Assembly: GCF_947500655.1 (NCBI RefSeq)
Contig: NZ_CANMSK010000004.1
Location: 62,001 to 126,000 of the forward strand
Direction: 5' to 3'
DNA from: an uncultured Psychrosphaera sp.
Lineage (GTDB): Bacteria > Pseudomonadota > Gammaproteobacteria > Enterobacterales > Alteromonadaceae
DNA length: 64,000 bases
Part shown: positions 56,966 to 64,000 of the stretch, in pieces
Layout: each line of letters begins with the position of its first letter
How positions within the stretch are numbered: the stretch's first letter is position 1
Made by a program: the position numbers and the translations under genes
The notes under the pieces: generated by a model
The model's database searches: none
What the model was told of the DNA's origin: nothing
What the model saw: the letters and a program-made list of their open reading frames with translations, nothing else

Positions 56966-58225
56966 ATGAAAAAACTTAACGTTCTAATTGTAGAAGATAG
57001 TAAACCTATCCTTGCCCTTCACAAAAACTTGGTCACTAAAGCTGGGTTTAATCCAATTACGGCTGAAACATTAGAACAAGTAAAATTATTAGAACCTAGG
57101 TTTCCTGAGTTTTTCTGTTCAATTATTGATTACAGCCTACCTGATGCGCCAAATGGCGAAGCAATCGCCTACCTATTAGCTAGAAATGTACCTGGCATTG
57201 TTATGACAGGTATGATCGATGACGAAACCCGCAATAATATTTTACAGCTACCCGTTATTGACTACATCACTAAAGAAAATAAACAAGCTTATCCTTACTT
57301 ACAACATTTGCTTGAAAAGCTACGGGTAAATCATTTAACAAAAATATTAGTTGTGGGTGAATCCCAAGAGACTAGAAATCATCTAAAAGACTTATTAGAA
57401 CGTCATAATTATCATGTAATTCAAGCTCGTTGTGGTGCCGTAGCACTTCAAGAATTAGAAAAGCATCCACAGATAAAATTGGTCATTACAGAAAAAGAAA
57501 TGACTAATATGGATGGGTTAGAGCTGTGTAATAGAATTAGAGATAAGTATTCTAAAGACGAGATAAGTATTATTGGCCTGTCTGAGGACAACAACCAATC
57601 GCTTACAGCTAAGTTTATCAAAAATGGCGCTAATGACTTTTTAACCACGCCATTTTGTATTGAAGAATTTTATTGTCGAGTGTTACAAAATATCGAATAT
57701 ATTGAAAGTGTTGCCATCATTAAAAGACAAGCAAATACGGATTATTTAACCGGATTATTTAATCGCCGTTACTTCTTTGAGTATGTAAATCCAATCATAA
57801 AAAAACGATATATTGATGGCATAAGCTCCACCTTAGCTATGATAGACATAGATTACTTTAAGTCAGTCAACGACACCTATGGTCATGATGCTGGAGATAT
57901 TGTATTAAAATCTATTGCCAAATTAATGCTGCGTCATTTTTCCAAAAATTACATAGCAGCTAGAGTGGGTGGTGAAGAGTTTTGTATATTTTTAGATGAT
58001 ACGAGTCGAAACCAAGCGATTATATTACTTGATAACTTTCGAGAAGATATAGAAAATATGCAGGTGGATATTGGTGTTGGTTCTACTAAAAAAACCATTA
58101 CTTGCACAATAAGTGTTGGTATTACTCATGGTTGTGATAGCTCATTTGATGAGATTATGATCAAAGCCGATGAATTATTATATGACGCTAAAGACAGTGG
58201 CCGAAATATGGTTATTGCAGATTAG
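56966..58225 (+). CDS. PleD-like response regulator: receiver, degenerate receiver, GGDEF diguanylate cyclase
   Basis: A 419-residue protein of receiver, receiver-like, GGDEF order. The first receiver has Asp55 in IIDYSLPD and Lys103. In the second, Glu176 sits in place of the Asp (VITEKEMTNMDG), and the conserved Lys appears as Thr (FLTTPF), so it is not phosphorylatable. The GGDEF domain has GGEEF at 335-339 and TDYLTGLFNRRYF, so it probably makes c-di-GMP. The usual RxxD inhibitory site before the signature is absent (SKNY). No partner kinase is adjacent. Confidence 0.9.
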   Translation: MKKLNVLIVEDSKPILALHKNLVTKAGFNPITAETLEQVKLLEPRFPEFFCSIIDYSLPDAPNGEAIAYLLARNVPGIVMTGMIDDETRNNILQLPVIDYITKENKQAYPYLQHLLEKLRVNHLTKILVVGESQETRNHLKDLLERHNYHVIQARCGAVALQELEKHPQIKLVITEKEMTNMDGLELCNRIRDKYSKDEISIIGLSEDNNQSLTAKFIKNGANDFLTTPFCIEEFYCRVLQNIEYIESVAIIKRQANTDYLTGLFNRRYFFEYVNPIIKKRYIDGISSTLAMIDIDYFKSVNDTYGHDAGDIVLKSIAKLMLRHFSKNYIAARVGGEEFCIFLDDTSRNQAIILLDNFREDIENMQVDIGVGSTKKTITCTISVGITHGCDSSFDEIMIKADELLYDAKDSGRNMVIAD

Positions 58226-58265
58226 CTTTAATGCGCCACTCGTTTACTTTTCAATAAGCTCACAC

Positions 58266-58292
58266 AAAAAAGGAAGCTAACGCTTCCTTTTT
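58266..58292. terminator. Bidirectional terminator (GGDEF gene / small membrane gene)
   Basis: An 11-bp stem AAAAAGGAAGC against GCTTCCTTTTT with a four-base loop, between convergent genes. Confidence 0.88.
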
Positions 58293-58305
58293 ATAAATCA
58301 GCCAA

Positions 58306-58692
58306 TTAATCGTCTATTACATCTTTAAGATCATCCAGTAGATCACCTGCATCATCCAGCAAATCTTCAGCCCCATTTTGCACATCTTCAAGCACGCTAG
58401 TTTGTTCAACAATAATACCGTTGAAATTCATACCTGCAAACGTACCTTCAGCACCTATAGCTATAATTAATAAAACAATAATAATTGCACGTGAGATAAT
58501 CGTCATTAACAGACTGATCAATAACCACGCAATAACCACCAATGCAATAATATGAAAGTAAGTAATATTCTCACTTGGGATAGCCGTCACTTGCTCCATA
58601 AAATTACTGTCATCTAAAAGTTTAGCTAAATAACCAGATAGAACTAACGCGGCAACACCCGCTGCATACGTAATTAACTTTAAAATTCCCAT
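58306..58692 (-). CDS. Small membrane protein of unknown function with acidic tail
   Basis: A 128-residue protein not recognised. Hydrophobic segments are at about 5-25, 45-67 and 68-90. The tail is strongly acidic and helical (QNGAEDLLDDAGDLLDDLKDVIDD, partly quoted: LLDDAGDLLDDLK). AAGGAAATG precedes the start. Just upstream of the leader is a nine-copy TTTTGC repeat, so expression may vary between cells. Function is not inferable. Confidence 0.6.
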   Translation of the reverse strand: MGILKLITYAAGVAALVLSGYLAKLLDDSNFMEQVTAIPSENITYFHIIALVVIAWLLISLLMTIISRAIIIVLLIIAIGAEGTFAGMNFNGIIVEQTSVLEDVQNGAEDLLDDAGDLLDDLKDVIDD

Positions 58693-58710
58693 TACATTTC
58701 CTTTTTGTAT

Positions 58711-58764
58711 TTTTGCTTTTGCTTTTGCTTTTGCTTTTGCTTTTGCTTTTGCTTTTGCTTTTGC
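58711..58764. repeat. Nine-copy TTTTGC hexanucleotide tandem repeat
   Basis: Nine exact TTTTGC units occupy 58711-58764; the tract reads GCAAAA on the minus strand. It lies between dtd and the small membrane protein gene, 19 to 72 bases upstream of the latter's start, and 21 bases past the dtd stop. Hexamer tracts can change in copy number during replication. Confidence 0.95.
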
Positions 58765-58785
58765 CGCTAGATTACGTTGTTAACC

Positions 58786-59223
58786 TTAGACTTCAAGGTT
58801 AAAGGTAACAGGACCATCATTTAATAAACTCACTTGCATGTCCGCACCAAACTGACCAGTTTGAGTTGGAATGCCTGTGTCTTTACATTGTTCAACAAAA
58901 TAATCATACAACTGCTCACCTAATGCCGCTGGCGCACCACGAGAAAATCCCGGACGAGTTCCTTTTTTAGTATCAGCAACTAAAGTAAATTGCGACACAA
59001 CCAATAACTCACCTTCAATCTGCTTTAAGCTTAAATTCATACGACCATCTTCATCCGAGAAAATCCGATAATTACTAATACGCTGAACTAACTTGTCAGC
59101 CTTAGCTTTGTCATCGTCTTTAGCCACGCCGAGCAAGACTAAAAGTCCCTGACTTATTTTCCCTATTGTTTCACCATCAACATCCACTTGTGCCGACTTT
59201 ACTCTTTGGATCAAAGCTATCAT
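58786..59223 (-). CDS. dtd: D-aminoacyl-tRNA deacylase
   Basis: A 145-residue dimeric enzyme that hydrolyses D-aminoacyl-tRNA. Conserved [18 protein letters not shown] and the C-terminal GPVTFNLEV (Gly-cis-Pro motif GPVTF) are present. Its start overlaps the upstream gene stop by one base, so the two are coupled. Confidence 0.95.
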   Translation of the reverse strand: MIALIQRVKSAQVDVDGETIGKISQGLLVLLGVAKDDDKAKADKLVQRISNYRIFSDEDGRMNLSLKQIEGELLVVSQFTLVADTKKGTRPGFSRGAPAALGEQLYDYFVEQCKDTGIPTQTGQFGADMQVSLLNDGPVTFNLEV

Positions 59224-60203
59224 TAAACTAATTTCTCCTGCTGAATATAACGAGCCATTTCATCGCTGGCTTTTATAAGCCCATCAACAATACCAACTTC
59301 TGTACAACTATGTCCCGCCGCTGGCACTATTTCCAATACACTATTTTTCCAAGCTCGGCTTAACTCATACGCACCTTCTGGCTTACAAACAATGTCGTAA
59401 CGCCCATGAATTATATAACCTGGAATTTCACTAATGTTGGCAATTTCACTAATGATCTCATGCTCGTAAATAAAACAATTATTAGTGAAATAATGCGTGG
59501 CTAATAATGCACTCGCCACTAATTCTTTATTTGTTTCGACCACCGCATTAGTTTGTAATTTTAATTTGCAAATACGGCTTTCCCAATTAGAAAACTGCTT
59601 GGCCGCAGACATTTGAACTAAGTCGTTGTCGCCGGTTAATTGCTCATAAAAACCGGCTAATAAATCTGCGACAGAATCCGTATTTTGTCCACGAATAAAA
59701 TCAGCGTGATACTCTGGAAATATTTGGCTTGCACCCACTTTTTCAGCGTACAGCCAATCTAAGTCTTGTTGTCGGCCTAAAAACACCCCACGTAGAAGCA
59801 ACCCCAACACTACACTTGGAAACTCAATTGCGTACAAAAGCGCAACTGTGGTTCCCCAGCTACCTCCAGCTACAACCCAACGCTTAATATTTAAATGTTG
59901 ACGAATGGCTTCCATATCTTGGGTTAAATCTGCAGTAGTATTGTTCCAAATTGCATTAATATCTGACGCACAATGTGGCGTTGACAAACCACAACCGCGT
60001 TGATCAAATAAGATAATGCGGTAATGCTCTGGATTATAAAAACGTCGGTAAACAGGATCGGAGCCGCCACCGGGCCCACCATGGCAATACACCACAGGAA
60101 TACCATCAGGATTGCCACTTTCTTCAACGTAAATAACGTGGCCGTCAGACACTTCAATCATATAAGTTTGATTGGTTTTAATTTCAGGAAATAAAGGGCG
60201 CAT
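59223..60203 (-). CDS. pip: Proline iminopeptidase (prolyl aminopeptidase)
   Basis: A 326-residue alpha/beta hydrolase that removes N-terminal proline. The oxyanion sequence [10 protein letters not shown], nucleophile serine in [10 protein letters not shown], and His in [10 protein letters not shown] are visible. The start RPLFPEI and length match this family. ATG at 60203 has TTAGGA upstream; a TTG at 60209 is an alternative. It is read together with dtd. Confidence 0.93.
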   Translation of the reverse strand: MRPLFPEIKTNQTYMIEVSDGHVIYVEESGNPDGIPVVYCHGGPGGGSDPVYRRFYNPEHYRIILFDQRGCGLSTPHCASDINAIWNNTTADLTQDMEAIRQHLNIKRWVVAGGSWGTTVALLYAIEFPSVVLGLLLRGVFLGRQQDLDWLYAEKVGASQIFPEYHADFIRGQNTDSVADLLAGFYEQLTGDNDLVQMSAAKQFSNWESRICKLKLQTNAVVETNKELVASALLATHYFTNNCFIYEHEIISEIANISEIPGYIIHGRYDIVCKPEGAYELSRAWKNSVLEIVPAAGHSCTEVGIVDGLIKASDEMARYIQQEKLV

Positions 60204-60291
60204 AAACAATCCTAATAAAGACGAAAGATTGGTTATAGTAGGGGGACAAACATAAACTGTGAAGTACTAATTGTTAAAAAGTTTCATTTAC

Positions 60292-60348
60292 AAAAAAGCC
60301 ACTGAGCTGGATGCCTTAGTAGACAAATAGCTGAGCGGCTCTTTTTTA
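60292..60348 (-). terminator. Imperfect hairpin terminator after pyrE
   Basis: AAAAAGCC...AGCT at 60292-60308 pairs imperfectly with AGCTGAGCGGCTCTTTTTT at 60329-60347. It is placed between pyrE and pip on the minus strand. Confidence 0.5.
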
Positions 60349-60372
60349 TTTTATAAAACTAGCTATGCTATT

Positions 60373-61014
60373 TTAAACGCCGTAAGTCTCGCGGTACGCT
60401 TCTACTTTCGGTAAAAACTCAGCGTAATCTGAGCTTTGTTTTAAATATGTAACTAGGTCAGTTAACGTCACAATTGAAATCACTTTAGTATTAAAGTCAC
60501 GTTCAACTTCTTGAATCGCAGATAATTCAGCTTTGCCTTTTTCTTGGCGGTCTAACGCAATTAACACACCAGATAAATCAGCACCGTGCTCTGCAATGAT
60601 CTCCATTGATTCACGAATTGCCGTACCCGCAGTGATCACGTCGTCAACCAACATAATTTTGCCTTTTAGCTCAGCACCAACCAAACTACCACCTTCGCCG
60701 TGCGTTTTTTTCTCTTTACGGTTAAAGCAGTATGGCGTATCTACATCGTGATGATCCGCAAGCGCAACTGCAGTGGTTGTCGCAATTGGAATACCTTTGT
60801 AAGCAGGGCCAAATAACACGTCAAATTCTATTTTTGAGTCAACAAGTGCAGCCGCATAAAAACGACCTAAACGCGCTAAGTCACGACCAGTATTAAACAA
60901 ACCAGCATTAAAAAAGTATGGACTAGTACGGCCTGATTTCAGGGTAAACTCACCAAACTTTAAAACTTGTTTCTCTAACGCGAATTCAATAAATTCAATT
61001 TGATAATCTTTCAT
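60373..61014 (-). CDS. pyrE: Orotate phosphoribosyltransferase
   Basis: A 213-residue enzyme forming OMP from orotate and PRPP in pyrimidine synthesis. [26 protein letters not shown] start (seen [15 protein letters not shown]), the PRPP loop [12 protein letters not shown] and flexible loop [12 protein letters not shown] are all intact. ATG at 61014 is used, with AGGAA upstream. It is downstream of rph, separated by a repeat-rich spacer; in E. coli this gap is an attenuator. Confidence 0.97.
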   Translation of the reverse strand: MKDYQIEFIEFALEKQVLKFGEFTLKSGRTSPYFFNAGLFNTGRDLARLGRFYAAALVDSKIEFDVLFGPAYKGIPIATTTAVALADHHDVDTPYCFNRKEKKTHGEGGSLVGAELKGKIMLVDDVITAGTAIRESMEIIAEHGADLSGVLIALDRQEKGKAELSAIQEVERDFNTKVISIVTLTDLVTYLKQSSDYAEFLPKVEAYRETYGV

Positions 61015-61049
61015 TTTCAATTCCTAAATATCTAGCTTTAAGGCTTTAT

Positions 61050-61150
61050 GGCTATAAGGCTTCCCGCTTTAAAGGTTTCCAGCTTTTACGTTTTTAACTT
61101 TCCAGCTTTATAGCCTTCAAGCCTTCCCGCTTTAAAAGTTTCCAGCTTAC
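61050..61150 (-). repeat. Degenerate repeats in the rph-pyrE spacer
   Basis: Two near-identical ~27-base units (61058-61085 and 61121-61147, differing at about two positions) of core CCCGCTTTAAAxGTTTCC, with a third partial copy around 61098-61117. In the sense direction of pyrE the pattern is AAAGCTGGAAAC...AAAGCGGGAAG. Read as codons these would encode KLETFKAG-like units, but the frame is interrupted. Confidence 0.7.
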
Positions 61151-61158
61151 GGCTACTC

Positions 61159-61872
61159 TTAAGCTAACGCTTTTTTCTGTTCGTCCACTAATTCATTAAT
61201 GGCACTTTTGGCTAAGCCTAACATTTCTTGCATTTCGTCAAAACTAAATGGTTCTTCTTCTGCTGTGCCTTGAACTTCAATTAAGCGGCCATCTTCGGTC
61301 ATAACCACGTTCATGTCAGTTTCAGCTTCTGAATCTTCAACATATTCCAAGTCAGCAATTGGAGTGCCTTTATAAACACCAACAGAAATAGCTGCCACTA
61401 AATATTTAAGCGGATTAGCTTTAATCATGTTCTTTTTCAACATGTAATTAATTGCATCAACCAAAGCAACACATGCACCGGTAATTGAGGCAGTACGAGT
61501 TCCGCCATCAGCTTGAATAACATCACAATCGATAGTGATAGTATTCTCGCCCAGTATTTTCAAATCAACCGCTGCACGTAAAGAACGAGCGATTAAACGT
61601 TGAATTTCCATAGTACGGCCAGTTTGCTTACCACGAGTGGCTTCACGATTGTTACGAGTGTGCGTTGAACGCGGTAACATGCCATATTCAGCGTTAACCC
61701 ACCCTTTGCCCTTGCCTTTCATAAAACGCGGTACACCGCTTTCTACAGTGGCATTACAAAGAACTTTAGTTTCACCAATTTCAATTAATACAGACCCTTC
61801 TGCATGGGCTGTAAAATTACGAGTAATCGTAACCGGACGGATTTGAGATGTGGTTCTGCCACTTGGACGCAT
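61159..61872 (-). CDS. rph: Ribonuclease PH
   Basis: A 237-residue phosphorolytic 3'-5' exonuclease trimming tRNA 3' ends. [15 protein letters not shown] at the start, the phosphate site [11 protein letters not shown] and the [22 protein letters not shown] region (seen [10 protein letters not shown]) are intact, so this copy is not the frameshifted form of E. coli K-12. It precedes pyrE with a 144-base spacer. Confidence 0.97.
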   Translation of the reverse strand: MRPSGRTTSQIRPVTITRNFTAHAEGSVLIEIGETKVLCNATVESGVPRFMKGKGKGWVNAEYGMLPRSTHTRNNREATRGKQTGRTMEIQRLIARSLRAAVDLKILGENTITIDCDVIQADGGTRTASITGACVALVDAINYMLKKNMIKANPLKYLVAAISVGVYKGTPIADLEYVEDSEAETDMNVVMTEDGRLIEVQGTAEEEPFSFDEMQEMLGLAKSAINELVDEQKKALA

Positions 61873-62067
61873 ATAGACCTCTATCTAGTAAACTTTACCA
61901 AGTCTGTTACTTAAGACTCAGTTTGGATATTCATGACTGATGAAATTAGCAGCATTATAAGGAATTCAAACAATGGCTGCATTGATAATTTGTTGTTATG
62001 ACACATAAACCTTTAGTAAATCACTGGTTTACATTAACAATACTCAAAATCGACAAAAACAGATTAC

Positions 62068-62096
62068 AAAAAAGGCGCAAATAAATGCACCTTTTT
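62068..62096 (-). terminator. Terminator after the DEAD-box helicase gene
   Basis: AAAAAAGGCGCA (62068-62079) pairs with TGCACCTTTTT (62086-62096), with one G-U wobble in the minus-strand RNA, six-base loop. Confidence 0.75.
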
Positions 62097-62117
62097 GTTT
62101 TTAATAAAGCTTAGCGA

Positions 62118-64000
62118 TTAATCGCGGCTTCCACTACGGCTAGAACCACGAGCTCCACCGTCACGTTGTCCACGATGACCTTCGCCACCACGTCCACGGC
62201 TTGCACCGCCTTCACGACGAGGACGACCTGCACCGCCATCACGACGACCGCCACGTTCTTCACGAGCGCCAACGCCTTCACCACCACGAGGATCAACTTT
62301 CAGATCTAACGGTTGGTTACGAATACGTGTTTGTTTTAACTGTTTTTGTACTTCAGCAGGCATATCAGCTGGTAATTCAACAACTGAGAAGTTAGGCATA
62401 AGTTTAATGTTACCAATAAACTTAGAGCTTAAGTTAGCTTCATTTGCAATTGCACCAACGATATCTCTTGGAGTTGCACCATGTTCACGGCCAACTTCAA
62501 TACGGTAAGCTTGCATTTTAACACCTGGATCACGGTCTGTACGAGGACCACGTTCACTACGCTCACCACGATCACGACCGCCTCTTTCGCGTCCGCCTCT
62601 GTCACCACGATCTCTATCACGTCCGCCGCGATCTCCACTACGGTCATCTGCATTATTATTACCAGGCATACTACGGCCAGTAAGTTGCAGAGGAGTTTCT
62701 TGTTGAGCTAAAAATGCTAATGCACCAGCAACTTCAGAAACATCCATTTCATGTTCAGCAGCGAAATCAGCAACTAATTTGTTAAAGAATTCTAAGTCTT
62801 GTGAACTTAAAGCTTCTGTCATTTTTTCTTTAAAGCCAGCAACACGTAACTGCGTTACTTCTTCATTTGAAGGTGCTTCGTAAGGTAAAATAGTTTGCTT
62901 AGTTTCACGTTCAATTGTTTTTAATAAACGGCGCTCACGTGGAGATGCAAACAAGATTGCATTACCTTTACGTCCAGCACGGCCAGTACGACCAACACGG
63001 TGAACATAAGACTCAACGTCGTATGGTAAATCGTAGTTAATTACGTGGCTTACACGTTCAACGTCGATACCACGAGCCGCAACGTCTGTTGCAATAACAA
63101 TATCTAAACGGCCAGATTTTAAAGATTCAATACACTGTTCACGGTGTGATTGGTTCATATCACCGTTAAGTGCAGCAGCTGCATATCCGCGAGCAGATAA
63201 TTTATCAGCTAATTCACTTGTACTTTGACGAGTTTTAACAAAGATGATCATACCGTCAAATTGGATAAGCTCTAATATACGCGTCAATACATCTAGTTTT
63301 TGGTTGTTATTAACAATCCAATACTGTTGAGTGATGTTTGAGTGGCTAGCCGTTTTAGGCTTAATGCGTACTTCTTTAGGATTTTTTAAGTAGTTTTTAG
63401 TTACTTTTAAAATTTGAGCCGGCATAGTTGCAGAGAACAACGCGATTTGCGTATTTTTAGCAACACTTTCCATGATCCATTCAACATCGTCGATGAAACC
63501 CATACGTAACATTTCATCAGCTTCATCCAAAATAACCATTTTCAGGTTAGAAAGGTCTAAAGTTTCACGACGCATGTGATCCATAACACGACCAGGCGTA
63601 CCAACAACAACATGTACACCACGTTTTAAAGAACGTAATTGTGTACGGAAGTCTTGACCACCATAAATTGGTAATACGTGGAAACCTTTAAGTTTCTCAG
63701 CGTAAGTTGTGAATGCTTCAGCAACCTGAATCGCTAATTCACGAGTTGGTGTTAACACCAAAATTTGTGGAGAATTTATTTTTGCATCCAACTTACATAA
63801 AGCAGGTAATGCAAACGCAGCTGTTTTACCAGTACCCGTTTGTGCAATACCTAAAACGTCATCGCCGTTTAAAATATGTGGAATACATTCTGCTTGAATA
63901 GGTGACGGTGTTTCATAACCTACGCTTGTAACTGCGTTTAATACTTCAGGACTTAATCCTAAGTCGGCAAATTTAAGTTGAGCAACTTCGGCTGCTTCAG
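62118..64000 (-). CDS. deaD: DEAD-box RNA helicase DeaD/CsdA, N-terminus outside window
   Basis: A DEAD-box helicase open at the right edge; about 627 residues are visible and the first ~10-20 lie beyond it. The Q motif (SPIQAECIP), Walker A (AQTGTGKT), PTRELA, DEAD (VILDEADEMLRMGF), SAT and HRVGRTGRAGRKG motifs are all present. A C-terminal DbpA-like RNA-binding fold follows (RIEVGREHGATPRDIVGAIANEA, seen in part), flanked by Arg/Gly-rich tails (RDRGDRGGRERGGR; RRDGGAGRPRREGG). CsdA/DeaD acts in ribosome assembly and mRNA decay at low temperature. A separate terminator ends it. Confidence 0.96.
   Translation of the reverse strand, partial: EAAEVAQLKFADLGLSPEVLNAVTSVGYETPSPIQAECIPHILNGDDVLGIAQTGTGKTAAFALPALCKLDAKINSPQILVLTPTRELAIQVAEAFTTYAEKLKGFHVLPIYGGQDFRTQLRSLKRGVHVVVGTPGRVMDHMRRETLDLSNLKMVILDEADEMLRMGFIDDVEWIMESVAKNTQIALFSATMPAQILKVTKNYLKNPKEVRIKPKTASHSNITQQYWIVNNNQKLDVLTRILELIQFDGMIIFVKTRQSTSELADKLSARGYAAAALNGDMNQSHREQCIESLKSGRLDIVIATDVAARGIDVERVSHVINYDLPYDVESYVHRVGRTGRAGRKGNAILFASPRERRLLKTIERETKQTILPYEAPSNEEVTQLRVAGFKEKMTEALSSQDLEFFNKLVADFAAEHEMDVSEVAGALAFLAQQETPLQLTGRSMPGNNNADDRSGDRGGRDRDRGDRGGRERGGRDRGERSERGPRTDRDPGVKMQAYRIEVGREHGATPRDIVGAIANEANLSSKFIGNIKLMPNFSVVELPADMPAEVQKQLKQTRIRNQPLDLKVDPRGGEGVGAREERGGRRDGGAGRPRREGGASRGRGGEGHRGQRDGGARGSSRSGSRD

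Noticed and set aside
58711..58764. Possible CRISPR array
   Set aside because: A pure hexanucleotide tandem tract with no spacers and no cas genes nearby.
61050..61150. Possible leader-peptide gene in the rph-pyrE spacer
   Set aside because: The phrase K-L-E-T-F-K-A-G is broken by stops and has no start with a ribosome-binding site.
62111..62711. Valine- and histidine-rich open frames on both strands over the helicase tail
   Set aside because: Shadows produced by the Arg/Gly codons of the helicase C-terminal tail; the helicase frame is clearly the coding one.
1..64000. tRNA or rRNA genes, prophage, transposon or origin of replication
   Set aside because: None recognised by eye on either strand; a tRNA scan would be the decisive check.

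Overview
The window is a continuous piece of chromosome from an AT-rich gammaproteobacterium, most likely a marine member of the Alteromonadales (Colwelliaceae / Pseudoalteromonadaceae type). This is inferred from gene content and order. The blocks gmk-rpoZ-spoT-ridA-trmH-recG, rph-pyrE, glnA-glnL-glnG, yhdP-nit-tldD and yjfIJKLMC are all gammaproteobacterial, the ridA insertion between spoT and trmH is familiar from this order, and base composition is uniformly low in GC. I saw no rRNA, tRNA, CRISPR array, transposase, integrase or phage gene, and no compositional island. The sequence is mostly core genome with a few accessory genes.

Layout. 1-3.3 kb: a cut-off acyltransferase divergent from a membrane-bound LytTR regulator, then two unrecognised exported proteins that overlap by one base. 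3.3-13.2 kb: TldE/PmbA, DarP, TldD, a nitrilase-family amidase, the giant AsmA-like YhdP, and QueG. 13.3-17 kb: LysE-type exporter with divergent Lrp regulator, alanine racemase, DnaB. 17-19.3 kb: an ECF sigma factor / anti-sigma / DUF4097 operon. 19.5-23.8 kb: cold-shock protein, DUF1289 protein, glutaredoxin 1, inosine-guanosine kinase, PEP carboxykinase. 24.3-29 kb: a hybrid histidine kinase divergent from an Hpt protein and a receiver protein, apparently one phosphorelay. 29-31.4 kb: MATE exporter, rhomboid protease, DUF6471 protein. 31.5-35.7 kb: a complete yjfI-J-K-L-M-C operon behind a near-consensus promoter. 35.8-39.1 kb: EamA permease and a DUF5916 outer-membrane protein. 39.2-44.5 kb: glnG, glnL, glnA (with a sigma-54 promoter and NtrC half-sites) and a phosphoribulokinase homologue. 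44.8-46.8 kb: MAPEG, DUF481 and EamA genes. 46.9-49.8 kb: PurD and a secreted transglutaminase-like protein. 50-56.9 kb: a small coiled-coil protein, then gmk, rpoZ, spoT, ridA, trmH, recG. 57-60.2 kb: PleD-like diguanylate cyclase, a small membrane protein behind a hexanucleotide repeat, Dtd, prolyl aminopeptidase. 60.4-64 kb: pyrE, rph and a DEAD-box helicase whose start lies beyond the window.

The best candidate for under-described biology is the yjfIJKLMC operon: a PspA/IM30-like coiled-coil protein, a four-helix DUF350 membrane protein, a lipoprotein, two uncharacterised proteins and an ATP-grasp ligase resembling glutathionylspermidine synthetase. It has an attenuator-like hairpin after the PspA homologue. 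Other points of interest are the two unknown exported proteins near 2-3 kb, the nine-copy TTTTGC tract before a membrane-protein gene, the repeats in the rph-pyrE spacer, the zinc-less anti-sigma factor with its DUF4097 partner, and the diguanylate cyclase with a degenerate second receiver and no visible I-site.

Most start codons were chosen from Shine-Dalgarno spacing and family alignment from memory. No database search was run, so family names rest on recognisable motifs, length and gene context.
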